Program-made: the position numbers and the translations under genes
In this document: positions 7,763-15,951 of the stretch, one piece after another
Layout: every line of letters begins with the position of its first letter
How positions within the stretch are numbered: the stretch's first letter is position 1
DNA from: Candidatus Woesearchaeota archaeon
GTDB lineage: Archaea; Nanobdellota; Nanobdellia; Woesearchaeales; DSVV01
Reading direction: 5' to 3'
NCBI GenBank assembly: GCA_016192995.1
Contig: JACPTB010000005.1
Span: 62,001 to 126,000 of the forward strand
Length of the DNA stretch: 64,000 nucleotides
Notes under the pieces: generated by a model
Told to the model about the DNA's origin: nothing
The model's database searches: none
The model's input: the letters and a program-made list of their open reading frames with translations, nothing else

Positions 7763-9283
7763 TTATTCAATTAATTTAATAACACCATGATTAGCATTGA
7801 CTTCAACTTGCTGCCCATCTTTTAATAATTTAGTCGCAATTTTAGTGCCAATAATGCAGGGAATGCCTAATTCTCTGCTCACAATAGCAGCATGACAAGT
7901 AATCCCTCCTTCATCAGTTATAATTGCCCCTGCCTTTCGCATTGCAGGCACATAATCTGGTGAAGTCATTGGTGCAACTAAAATATCGCCTTTTTGCACT
8001 TTCTCTATTTCTTTTGCATTAAAAACAACTTTAACTATCCCGATTGCCTTTCCGCCAGAAGCAATCATTCCTTCGAAGGACGATACTTTTGCTTCTTCAT
8101 TGTCAGCGATATTATATTTTTTAAGAAGATCATAAGCTTCCTTTCCTTGATAAAGGAACATTTTATCTTTATCAGAGAACAGGATACTGCATTTTTCTCT
8201 ATCAGAAAGTACAGATTTTGAAAGTATTTTTTTATGAACAAGAGCATCTTGAAGCTCCTCAGGCATGTATAACTGAACGTAGTTCCTTGAAATCCCTAAA
8301 CGCTTACCAATTTCATCTAACAATAATCTTATATGATAATGTGATTTAGTAAAAATTTCTTTTTTGTAATCCATTAAGAAACTTGCATCACGCAATACCT
8401 GAAAAAGATCCTGATGATATTGGTCAATTGCCAATTCCATGATAATTGCATGCTGCTTTTTAGGCAACTCATTATAATAAAGTGCCATTTCATTTAGTTT
8501 AGATTGTGTATTACCTTCATGCAAAAGCGCCTGAAGTGATTTAATAAAATATTGCTCATCCCAATGAACAATGCCATAATCATAAGGAACCCAACAATAA
8601 TCATCAGTATGTTTTTTGATGAGACTATAAATCTCCTGATATGCTGGTTTTTTAAGTTCTAAATTAAGTTTCTTAATATCTTGCTTAAATAATTCAACTA
8701 CTGATTTATTTTGTTCAATTGCTAATGCAATTTTCAAAAGATCTTTTTGCTCTCGCTGTACGAATGATTGTTCAGGTGGTGAAACTAACAGATTCAAATA
8801 ATCAGTTGCTTTCTTTTTATTATTAACTTGTTTGAGAAGATAATCATAAAGAAATCTACCAAGGTTTTCTTTTAATCCAAGAGTAATCGGTTCCCCCCAG
8901 GTATAAACTTCATCGTAGATATTAAGATATTGCTGATATAATCCCCATAACTCTTCATTAGATACTTTGCTGAGATCAACATGAGCTATTTTACTGGTTG
9001 TAAAACCAAGAACTTTTGGAGATAATTTCATAAATTTTTTTCGCACTTCTGACACGTAGCGAGGATTCTCTTTTACAACCTGAAATGCTTTATCGCTCAC
9101 TCTATTGATAGTATCCTCACGAGCATACCACCACATAACACCATTTTTGATTAATGCAAGTGTATACTCAAAACATGCACCTTCAAGAACTTCGCTCATC
9201 GTATGACTATATATTTTAGCAATAGCATAAATCATAGGTGTTGGATAACATGACTTTCTTTGCACACAGATCCATTTTTCCAT
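7763..9283 (-). CDS. Phosphohistidine domain protein, cluster member D
   Basis: 506 aa. The N-terminal 395 residues are helical and share landmarks with the neighbours: PEQSFVQREQKDLLKIALAI near residue 170 (matching LSYVQEEELSLLNIA in member C) and HTDDYCWVPYDYG near residue 225. The C-terminal His domain has FEGMIASGGKAIGIVKVV, GDILVAPMTSPDYVPAMRKA and TDEGGITCHAAIVSRELGI, with the catalytic His near residue 464. PEP/pyruvate and ATP-grasp domains are missing. It begins 31 bases after member C and runs into member E. In rifampin phosphotransferase the middle domain binds the acceptor; by analogy residues 1-395 may bind this protein's acceptor, which is inference. Confidence 0.82.
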   Translation of the reverse strand: MEKWICVQRKSCYPTPMIYAIAKIYSHTMSEVLEGACFEYTLALIKNGVMWWYAREDTINRVSDKAFQVVKENPRYVSEVRKKFMKLSPKVLGFTTSKIAHVDLSKVSNEELWGLYQQYLNIYDEVYTWGEPITLGLKENLGRFLYDYLLKQVNNKKKATDYLNLLVSPPEQSFVQREQKDLLKIALAIEQNKSVVELFKQDIKKLNLELKKPAYQEIYSLIKKHTDDYCWVPYDYGIVHWDEQYFIKSLQALLHEGNTQSKLNEMALYYNELPKKQHAIIMELAIDQYHQDLFQVLRDASFLMDYKKEIFTKSHYHIRLLLDEIGKRLGISRNYVQLYMPEELQDALVHKKILSKSVLSDREKCSILFSDKDKMFLYQGKEAYDLLKKYNIADNEEAKVSSFEGMIASGGKAIGIVKVVFNAKEIEKVQKGDILVAPMTSPDYVPAMRKAGAIITDEGGITCHAAIVSRELGIPCIIGTKIATKLLKDGQQVEVNANHGVIKLIE

Positions 9284-9314
9284 TATTTCACTTCACTGAT
9301 CAGTTTTTTATAAC

Positions 9315-10799
9315 TTATTTTGATTTGATTATTTTAACCATGCCATTGGTAGCATCTACTTCAACCCGCATGCCGTCCTTTAGCAAGTCTGTTCCTCGTT
9401 TTGTTCCGATAATACAAGGAACATTTAATTCTCTGCTCACAACTGCAGCGTGGCTGGTAATGCCGCCTTCATCAGTTACGATGGCTCCTGCTTTTTTCAT
9501 GATAGGCACAAATTCTGGGCGAGTATTGTAACTAACGAGAATATTACCTTGCTCCATTTTATTGAAATCTTCAATTTTATTGATAATTTTAACAATTCCT
9601 CTAACAGTTCCCTTGCAGGCGCAGAGACCTTTTACTTCTTTAATGCCATTATCAATAATGCCTTCATAAAGAGCTTGCAACTGTTTTGCCTGCTTTCCAT
9701 ATACTGTAAAAGGTTTAAATCCATGCTGATATAACGTAAATCCTTCAGCAGGTAGTGCTTCTAATTCTTGTTGAGGAATAGTAAATGCACGTTCAATGAA
9801 ATCATGATAAGGAAGATTTTCAAAATGCTTAAAATCAATTCCTCTTCGGTCAGCGATTTCCTTAACTAACTGCTTAAGATAATAATTGCTCAAAATATTG
9901 TAAGTTTTTCTGATATCACGCCATTTTGAAAGCGTTATCATCAATCGAAGATATTTTTTAACTATTTCAGGAATAGCATGGTGCGTATAAATATCTTCTT
10001 TTTGCTTTTTTATTTTTTCTATTTTATCCAGAAAATCTTGTAATTCTTTCTTCGGATACTGAATATGATAAAGTCGTTCTTCAAAATGCTTAACATCCAT
10101 TGCTTCAATATAACTATAGTTATTTTTATACCAAAAAAAAAGCTTTTGATGTACTTCGAGAAGCTTTTTTTTCTTTTGAGAATTAGCATTTGCAATATTC
10201 AGCAAAGACAATTCTTCTTCTTGAACATATGAAAGCTGTTCGGGCATCAATAAAACACCTATTTCATCATCAGTTAATTTATTATGATAATGTTCTGCTA
10301 AAAGCTCGTCTAAAACATGTTTCCAATTTTCATCAAATCCATCTATAGGTAAATACGGTTGCCAAAGATGATCAATAATAAGAACATAATCCTGCACAAG
10401 TTGCTTTAATTCTTCTTCGGATAATGAAGAAAGATCTTCCATTCTTTTTTGAATAAAAACATTAAATTCATCAATTGCTTTTTGCATATGCGATGACATT
10501 ACTGCAATAAAATTGTTCTCAGCAGTATTTCGTTCCACCCATTCATCGCATAATGATTTCATTGCTTTTGTATCAAGCGCAAACGTACCATCATCATCCA
10601 TAGAAATACAAATGATCTTATCAAAACCATGTTTATGTAATTTGCTCATAGTATAAGCTGCAGTATATGCAGGTAAACACATATACAAGAATTTCGCTTG
10701 ACCACCTTGATCGTACCATGATGTTGTTTTGATAGCTTGAACAATGTCATTTTTACTTCTTGATTTAAGATTTTGGAAAAATGAAGATTTTGTATTCAT
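9315..10799 (-). CDS. Phosphohistidine domain protein, cluster member C
   Basis: 494 aa, same architecture: helical residues 1-385 followed by the swivelling domain. Landmarks are PEQLSYVQEEELSLLNIANA near 190, WYKNNYSYIEAMDV near 225, IKEVKGLCACKGTVRGIVKI at about 385, GNILVSYNTRPEFVPIMKKA and TDEGGITSHAAVVSRELNV with the catalytic His near residue 450 (Ser replaces the Cys seen before His in the paralogues). The N-terminal portion differs strongly from members A, B and D, whereas the last 110 residues are highly alike, as expected if one donor serves several acceptors. Its start overlaps the stop of member B by four bases (ATGA type), so B and C are coupled. Confidence 0.82.
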   Translation of the reverse strand: MNTKSSFFQNLKSRSKNDIVQAIKTTSWYDQGGQAKFLYMCLPAYTAAYTMSKLHKHGFDKIICISMDDDGTFALDTKAMKSLCDEWVERNTAENNFIAVMSSHMQKAIDEFNVFIQKRMEDLSSLSEEELKQLVQDYVLIIDHLWQPYLPIDGFDENWKHVLDELLAEHYHNKLTDDEIGVLLMPEQLSYVQEEELSLLNIANANSQKKKKLLEVHQKLFFWYKNNYSYIEAMDVKHFEERLYHIQYPKKELQDFLDKIEKIKKQKEDIYTHHAIPEIVKKYLRLMITLSKWRDIRKTYNILSNYYLKQLVKEIADRRGIDFKHFENLPYHDFIERAFTIPQQELEALPAEGFTLYQHGFKPFTVYGKQAKQLQALYEGIIDNGIKEVKGLCACKGTVRGIVKIINKIEDFNKMEQGNILVSYNTRPEFVPIMKKAGAIVTDEGGITSHAAVVSRELNVPCIIGTKRGTDLLKDGMRVEVDATNGMVKIIKSK

Positions 10800-12265
10800 T
10801 TGATCACCTGCACAGTACCTTTATTAACATCAAGATGAATAGTATTGCCTGTTTTAAGTATTTTTGTTGCATGTTTTGTCCCAATAATGCAAGGAATATT
10901 CAATTCTCTGCTGACAATAGCTGCATGGCAAGTTATTCCACCTTCATCAGTAATAATGGCACCAGCTTTCCTCATCAAAGGCACAAACTCTGGTCTTGTC
11001 ATTGAAGTGACTAAAACACTTCCTTCTTTAAAATGATCTTTAGTAACATCCTTGGCTACACAAACATCTGCAATTATACTACCATTTGCAGAACAAGCAA
11101 CTAATCCTTGCAGTTGCTTCATCTTAAATTTTCCCCAATAAGCAGCATGAATCAATTCTGAATTCTTACCATCAAACATTGCTTCTTCAAACTGTTCATT
11201 TATTGCATAAACTGCTGACTTTTTCCTTGCAATTAATAATTTTTCCGGGATTGGTTTTGCTGTTTCAAGCATGGCAATTAATTCATCAGGCATTGCATAT
11301 CTTATAAGATTTGAAGCGCATGGATACCGGTTATTCATTTCATTGAGAAATATAAATAATAAATGGAATGTTTCAAGCATCATTACTTTCCGTTCATCAA
11401 TCCACCATGACATCATTTCTAAAATGGATAAACTAAGTTCCAAGTCTTTGGTGAAATGATATTTGTTATACAATGCTGCCTTTTTTGCAGCAATCTCTTC
11501 TTCATAATTTTCAAGTTTTTTGATTTTCTGCTTGATTTCTTCAACAGTGTATTTTGCGCGTATTTCTTTAATCTGCTCAAGGAAAAAAGCATCAGTAATT
11601 ATACATTCAGTGAGATAATTATGTTTCATCCAGTAATACTGTTGAGTATGCTCCTGTAATGCCTTCTGAAATGGTTTTCCTTTTAATAAAGAGATTTTAA
11701 ACAAATTGAGGCGTTCTCGGTCAAGGAAGCTTTTTGTTTTGGCTTGTGACAACGTGATTCCAATTTCCCTTGCCTCTGCATCAGAGACCTGCAATTCTTT
11801 TTGCAATGCTGGAATTAATCCATGGGTACTGAAATCATCGCAGCCCTCACCTAATAACGAATAAGACCATATCTTAGTTGATAGATCAAAAAATTGTTTG
11901 TATTTTTTTGCTAGCTCTTTGTCAGAAATATACTGCTTAGTTATGGATTGAGAAGTGATGGTTTTTAATAATGCTTTTAAATCACCATATTCTTTCTTCC
12001 ATGTATCAACTAATTTATCAAGATATTTCATCCCTTTTTGTTTTAAAACATCGAAGATAATATTCTTTTCTTTAACAAGAGTTAATTCCCAGCCATAATC
12101 CTCTTTTAAAAAAATGCCAACAAAGTTGACAACATTTTTTCCTAAATGCTTATTCTCTTTAATAAAAGCATGACTTAATAAGATTCCTGTCTGAAGCACT
12201 GCTGGACAATCTTCCTGCCAGATTTCTTCGTTTACTAACTTGTGTTTGATATTATTAATATTCAT
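10796..12265 (-). CDS. Phosphohistidine domain protein, cluster member B
   Basis: 489 aa. Helical residues 1-380 contain KTKSFLDRERLNLFKISLL near 180 and HTQQYYWMKHNYL near 205, the equivalents of the motifs in C and D. The His domain (about 385-489) shows LQGLVACSANGSIIADVCV, GSVLVTSMTRPEFVPLMRKA, TDEGGITCHAAIVSRELNI (His near 447) and IGTKHATKILKTG. The start ATG at 12265 has GTGATAG just upstream as ribosome-binding site. The gene begins 58 bases after the DUF2283 gene, and heads the B-C-D-E run. There is no PEP-binding barrel, so the usual label PEP synthase would be wrong. Confidence 0.82.
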   Translation of the reverse strand: MNINNIKHKLVNEEIWQEDCPAVLQTGILLSHAFIKENKHLGKNVVNFVGIFLKEDYGWELTLVKEKNIIFDVLKQKGMKYLDKLVDTWKKEYGDLKALLKTITSQSITKQYISDKELAKKYKQFFDLSTKIWSYSLLGEGCDDFSTHGLIPALQKELQVSDAEAREIGITLSQAKTKSFLDRERLNLFKISLLKGKPFQKALQEHTQQYYWMKHNYLTECIITDAFFLEQIKEIRAKYTVEEIKQKIKKLENYEEEIAAKKAALYNKYHFTKDLELSLSILEMMSWWIDERKVMMLETFHLLFIFLNEMNNRYPCASNLIRYAMPDELIAMLETAKPIPEKLLIARKKSAVYAINEQFEEAMFDGKNSELIHAAYWGKFKMKQLQGLVACSANGSIIADVCVAKDVTKDHFKEGSVLVTSMTRPEFVPLMRKAGAIITDEGGITCHAAIVSRELNIPCIIGTKHATKILKTGNTIHLDVNKGTVQVIK

Positions 12266-12323
12266 ATTCTATCACAATTATTAAAATAGTAGATATATTA
12301 TTGAAACATAACTTTACTGGAAC

Positions 12324-12542
12324 CTATTTAATTGGCAATTCAACTTCAATATCTCTTACAGCTGCATTTTTCCTTTTAAGAACATTAAAAATAGCATATC
12401 CTGTAACGGTATTGGTTTTTTCATCCCTTCGTTCAAATATATCATCACCAACATCTTCATAATAAGAAGATGTTGGTTTACCAAATCTTACTTCTAAATA
12501 ATCTCCTTCCTGATCCCAGTGTATAAACATTTTTTTCTTCAT
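12324..12542 (-). CDS. DUF2283 family small protein (antitoxin-like)
   Basis: 72 aa with the DUF2283 pattern: an N-terminal strand pair FIHWDQEGDYLEVRFG, a central GDDIFERRDEKTNTVTGYAI and a C-terminal strand. Proteins of this family are small beta-rich proteins often found beside small nucleases. Here the gene overlaps the 3' end of the upstream nuclease-like gene by four bases, so the two are translationally coupled. The pair interrupts the phosphohistidine cluster between members A and B. An antitoxin role is inferred from the neighbour only. Confidence 0.7.
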   Translation of the reverse strand: MKKKMFIHWDQEGDYLEVRFGKPTSSYYEDVGDDIFERRDEKTNTVTGYAIFNVLKRKNAAVRDIEVELPIK

Positions 12543-12823
12543 TGAATATTCCCCATATAATACGCTGTAATAATAAACCCTTCACCATTTAAATACTTTA
12601 CTGCAACCATTAAATACTGCTTTTTGTTCTTATCAAATTGATAATAATACTTTACATTTTCTGGATTATATTTACTGTCAGTTATTTTTAGAGGATTAGT
12701 AATAATAGAGATTAGATTATCAATAACACAAACATTTGGATGCTCATGAATAATATGCTGCCAACGCTCTTTAGTTAAATGGATTTTTCTACCCGTTATG
12801 TCGGTGATTTCAAAGATAAACAT
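12539..12823 (-). CDS. Small PBECR/RelE-like nuclease-fold protein
   Basis: 94 aa. The sequence FEITDITGRKIHLTKERWQHI followed by EHPNV and, later, YYYQFDKNKKQYLMVAVKYL and FIITAYYMG resembles the phage/plasmid barnase-EndoU-colicin-RelE-like (PBECR) nucleases, which keep a His in the WxHI-x3-HP segment and end in a strand plus FIxTAYY. It starts 7 bases after member A and overlaps the DUF2283 gene. A toxin-antitoxin-like module is likely; catalytic activity has to be inferred since the family is diverse. Confidence 0.65.
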   Translation of the reverse strand: MFIFEITDITGRKIHLTKERWQHIIHEHPNVCVIDNLISIITNPLKITDSKYNPENVKYYYQFDKNKKQYLMVAVKYLNGEGFIITAYYMGNIQ

Positions 12824-12829
12824 AAATTT

Positions 12830-14374
12830 TCATCTCTTTTTCCAGCTATTAATAATAGTTATAATCCCATTATCAGCATCAACTTCAACTTTCATGCCAT
12901 CTTTCAATACTTCAGTTGCTATTTTTGTTGAAGTAATGCAGGGAATACCTAATTCTCTGCTCACAATAGCTGCATGACAGGTTATGCCGCCTTCATCGGT
13001 GATAATTGCAGCAGCTTTTTTCATCGCTGGAACATAATCAGGTAATGTCATACCAGTCACTAGTATATCGCCTTTAATTATTTTTTTCATTGCTTCAACT
13101 GAACCTGCGCAGACTTTCACTGCGCCTTGGATTTTTCCTGGCGAACTGCAAATGCCTTTAATTTCAATAATTTGCTTAAAATCATCAGTATTTTGTTTGA
13201 AATATTTTTTAATCAGAGTTTCTGCTTTTTTACCATACCATAATTGCATTTGATGCTTATAAGTAAATAAAAACTCTCCATTAAAACGCTGTTCTGCTTC
13301 AGTTCTATCAAATTTAGTTTTACCTTGCAGCAGATCATAAAGCTCTTCATAGGTATAAAAATCAAGTAATTTTAGGTCTTGTTTTAGGCGTTGAGCAAAC
13401 TCTTTGAGGAATTGATGAAATGAAAACGCTGTTCGCATCTGCATTTCTTTTCGCAAATCATGAATTTCTGTATATTCATCAAAAAATGCTATTCGTTGTT
13501 GAAGATAAGTTGGAATGTTGTATTTTGCATATACTTGTTTACGTTGTTTTTCTATATTTTGTTCATGATATTCAAGCTCATTCAGCTTTTCTTCAGGATC
13601 AGGAATTGCTGTTTCATATTCTTTAAGCATGGTTAAGTACGTTTGAATAGTTTTACACTCCATATTTTCCCAGCCAAGATTTGTCCACCAAAATTTGTTT
13701 TTTATTAATTCTAATTCTTGGCAATACTCACTTCCTAATAGATTACCAACCCTTAGGTTATTTTTCTTCGAGGTGATCAATAATTTTAAAAGAAACTTTT
13801 GTTCTTCACCAACATAGCTGGTGTATTTCGGAATGGTTAGTTTTCCGTAGATTTCTTCAAATAATTTGTTATCGAGATTCTTAAGAAATGTTTTGAATTC
13901 TAATTTCAGGTTTTCAACAGGAACAATGTCAAGTGCGTCAACATCAAGAGTTAATACTGCATGCGCTTCTTTAACCTGTTGAAAATATTGTTTATGTTTC
14001 CCTATTAATTCATCAGAAGAGTAATCGCCTAGATTTAACAACAGCATCATATCCGCTGCAGCAATTGCATCATTTGCTATCTTGCGCAGATAAGAAAAGT
14101 GCTGTTTTGTACCTTCTTTTGTTTGTGTTTTTTCCCAGATATTTGCGCCCAATGCACGGATCTCTTGGTCAGCCCATCCCCAATAGAGTTTTCCATATTC
14201 GTGAGAGTATGCAATCATATCACACTGCAAGCCTAATAATTGAGAAGCTTGTTCATGAATAGCTTTTAATGCCATATAACAGCGATATAAGGGAATAGTA
14301 CCTCTAGTATAGATAAAGAGGTCTTTTTTGCTTAATGATGCTGGTATTATTGGACTGGCTATTGAATGTACCAT
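12830..14374 (-). CDS. Phosphohistidine domain protein, cluster member A
   Basis: 514 aa, first gene of the cluster in the direction of transcription. Residues 1-400 are helical, with YTSYVGEEQKFLLKLLITS near 185 and IKNKFWWTNLGWENM near 220 as degenerate forms of the shared motifs. The His domain has IKGICSSPGKIQGAVKVC, GDILVTGMTLPDYVPAMKKA and TDEGGITCHAAIVSRELGI with the catalytic His near 467; the following CITSTKIAT replaces the usual CIIGT loop. The N-terminal region has aromatic-rich stretches (ITYTRGTIPLYRCYMALKA-like) but no known domain. The small nuclease-like gene follows seven bases downstream. Upstream lie three transposon relics and no other gene. Confidence 0.82.
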   Translation of the reverse strand: MVHSIASPIIPASLSKKDLFIYTRGTIPLYRCYMALKAIHEQASQLLGLQCDMIAYSHEYGKLYWGWADQEIRALGANIWEKTQTKEGTKQHFSYLRKIANDAIAAADMMLLLNLGDYSSDELIGKHKQYFQQVKEAHAVLTLDVDALDIVPVENLKLEFKTFLKNLDNKLFEEIYGKLTIPKYTSYVGEEQKFLLKLLITSKKNNLRVGNLLGSEYCQELELIKNKFWWTNLGWENMECKTIQTYLTMLKEYETAIPDPEEKLNELEYHEQNIEKQRKQVYAKYNIPTYLQQRIAFFDEYTEIHDLRKEMQMRTAFSFHQFLKEFAQRLKQDLKLLDFYTYEELYDLLQGKTKFDRTEAEQRFNGEFLFTYKHQMQLWYGKKAETLIKKYFKQNTDDFKQIIEIKGICSSPGKIQGAVKVCAGSVEAMKKIIKGDILVTGMTLPDYVPAMKKAAAIITDEGGITCHAAIVSRELGIPCITSTKIATEVLKDGMKVEVDADNGIITIINSWKKR

Positions 14375-14396
14375 AGAGATTCCTCATATTGCTTTA

Positions 14397-14455
14397 GATA
14401 ACTTTGCAAAATACTGGCAGTAACCCGAGCTTTGCGAGTATTTTGCAAAGTTCTC
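14397..14455. mobile_element. Family 2 palindromic element, short copy
   Basis: 59 bp with 16-bp perfect terminal inverted repeats AACTTTGCAAAATACT/AGTATTTTGCAAAGTT inside GATAAC...GTTCTC ends. The flanks are the 4-bp direct repeat TTTA (14393-14396 and 14456-14459), a target-site duplication. The interior GGCAGTAACCCGAGCTTTGC matches the longer copies at 25578 and 54800. Confidence 0.8.
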
Positions 14456-14504
14456 TTTAGAAATGGAATATAAACAGAAGGGTAATATAAAGGTTACTTT
14501 CTAA

Positions 14505-14659
14505 GTACGTAATAAGTCTTCTTATGGTTTTAGCGCCGGTTCAGCTTCACTTCTTATTAAACATTGGATTTTTCTCTCTGGCACTCCGAAAAATCCCCAA
14601 AGTAAAGGTAAGAAGAGCTTCACAAAAGTAGGCGCTAAAACCCCAGACTTATTACGTAC
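14505..14659 (+). mobile_element. Family 1 MITE, copy 1
   Basis: 155 bp bounded by 15-bp inverted repeats GTACGTAATAAGTCT/AGACTTATTACGTAC and flanked by the perfect 8-bp duplication CTTTCTAA (14497-14504, 14660-14667). Nested inside are GGTTTTAGCGCC/GGCGCTAAAACC and the core hairpin GGATTTTTC/GAAAAATCC. No coding capacity. A 10-base piece of the same terminus (14668-14677) follows the right duplication. Confidence 0.9.
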
Positions 14660-14677
14660 CTTTCTAAAGTACGTAAT

Positions 14678-14697
14678 GAGAACTTTGCAAAGTTCTC
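14678..14697. mobile_element. Family 2 solo 20-bp palindrome
   Basis: GAGAACTTTGCAAAGTTCTC is a perfect palindrome equal to the two termini of family 2 joined without an interior, flanked by the direct repeat TAAT. The identical 20-mer recurs at 30681-30700. It may be a minimal element or an excision footprint. Confidence 0.75.
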
Positions 14698-14706
14698 TAA
14701 TAAATC

Positions 14707-15231
14707 TTACTCTTTCACTTCAGACGCTGCAATTCCAAGGCAATCTCCATCCTGATCTAAGTTAGTGCAGAGAACAACTATCTTTTTCAGAGCATCTGCC
14801 TCTTTTTCATCAACGCTTCTTCGCACCATATAGATCGTGTGCATATTCCAGATTTTTTCGTTAGCGTTAGTTATAGGAAATGGCATGTAAATGGGCACTT
14901 TAGAGAAATACACAATATCATTTTCTCCTTGTGGTGTTCTGATTTTAAATACAATCTCTTTTGAATCTTTACCCGTAATAGAAAAACCAGTAACGCGTTC
15001 AGGCAACGTTGCTTTTATCGTACGTTTTGAATAACCGCCAGCATAATATAGTTCTTCTCCGTACTTCATAATTTTCTGGCTTAACAATTCAAGTTGCACA
15101 CGAACAGTTTCTTCTTCAACATTTTGCGATTGATTCATAAATACATAGGTAAAGGGAAGAAATACTGCAAAAACAATAGCAATCACCAAAATATACTCAA
15201 ACGAGAATTGACCTTGCTTTTTTTGAATCAT
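14707..15231 (-). CDS. Class III signal-peptide (type IV pilin-like) protein
   Basis: 174 aa. The N-terminus MIQKKQGQFSFEYILVIAIV is an archaeal class III signal peptide: a short basic leader cleaved near QG, then the QFSFEYILVIAI hydrophobic helix of PF04021-type pilins, to be processed by the prepilin peptidase EppA. The remaining 130 residues are a soluble domain with two cysteines close to the C-terminus (VVLCTNLDQDGDCLG), possibly a disulfide, which would suit the VKOR operon nearby. The protein would form a surface filament or anchor. It stands alone; the neighbours are aIF6 (46 bases upstream in transcription) and the transposon relics downstream. Confidence 0.8.
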   Translation of the reverse strand: MIQKKQGQFSFEYILVIAIVFAVFLPFTYVFMNQSQNVEEETVRVQLELLSQKIMKYGEELYYAGGYSKRTIKATLPERVTGFSITGKDSKEIVFKIRTPQGENDIVYFSKVPIYMPFPITNANEKIWNMHTIYMVRRSVDEKEADALKKIVVLCTNLDQDGDCLGIAASEVKE

Positions 15232-15276
15232 ACTTATTTTTCAGGCATAAAGATATATAAAAGTTATGTATTAATA

Positions 15277-15942
15277 TTACTTGAACCCAAGCCCTTTATA
15301 CAATTCATCTAATTCAATGCCCGTGCATAATTTGCCAGCAACAAAACCATGGCTATTCACTAAAACTGCGCTTTTCACATAAGGACTTCCAAAATTAGCT
15401 GTTCCTTTTACAGCTTTGACTTTCAAGAGTGTTTGTATGTTCCCTAGTTGTTCATCACTAACAAAAGGACTAATAATTGCATGGTTTTTTCTCACAATAC
15501 AAGCTGCTCCAGTTACTTGAACATCTCCAATCATTCCTTTAGCTGCCCGAACACCTAAAACCTTACTTATATACCTTTGTTCTTCATCGCTAAATTCAGG
15601 ATTGATATATGCACCATGATTATTGCAAAGAATATTATTGCCAAGTGCTGTTAAATCTGTTTCCAAAACAGTATAGGTTATTCCTAAATCATCAAGGACT
15701 TGAAGTTCATTATCAAAGCATATATTAGGAACAATAAGTGTTTTACTGTTTCCTGCGCAAAATACACCAATCAAATTAGTACCTGCAAGCGAGATCTGAT
15801 GTATCGGAACTTTTAACACTGCCTCCAATTCTTTGCAGAATTTATGAGAAATATCTTTGCCGACAAGACAATACGTATCAGTAACATAACCAAACAGCCC
15901 TACATTTGGGTTTTTGTTAAAATCAGTATGAAGTATCTGCAT
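15277..15942 (-). CDS. eif6: Translation initiation factor aIF6
   Basis: 221 aa, the family's usual length. The five-fold pseudosymmetric aIF6 repeats are recognisable: NPNVGLFGYVTDTYCLVG, GTNLIGVFCAGNSKTLIVP, LGNNILCNNHGAYINPEFS, AAKGMIGDVQVTGAACIV, AVKGTANFGSPYVKSAVLVN. aIF6 binds the 50S subunit and prevents premature joining with 30S. The start ATG is nine bases past the stop of ScpA, within a TGATGATTATTTATG context that includes a GTGATGA ribosome-binding site, so it is the second gene of a ScpA-aIF6 unit. Cysteines at several repeats are more frequent than usual. Identification is secure. Confidence 0.95.
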   Translation of the reverse strand: MQILHTDFNKNPNVGLFGYVTDTYCLVGKDISHKFCKELEAVLKVPIHQISLAGTNLIGVFCAGNSKTLIVPNICFDNELQVLDDLGITYTVLETDLTALGNNILCNNHGAYINPEFSDEEQRYISKVLGVRAAKGMIGDVQVTGAACIVRKNHAIISPFVSDEQLGNIQTLLKVKAVKGTANFGSPYVKSAVLVNSHGFVAGKLCTGIELDELYKGLGFK

Positions 15943-15951
15943 AAATAATCA

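Noticed and set aside
9238-9531. Plus-strand open frames antisense to the phosphohistidine genes
   Set aside because: They mirror the conserved C-terminal domain on the opposite strand and have no start signals.
1843-14374. Calling the six carriers PEP synthase or pyruvate phosphate dikinase
   Set aside because: They lack both the ATP-grasp and the PEP/pyruvate barrel; only the mobile His domain is shared.
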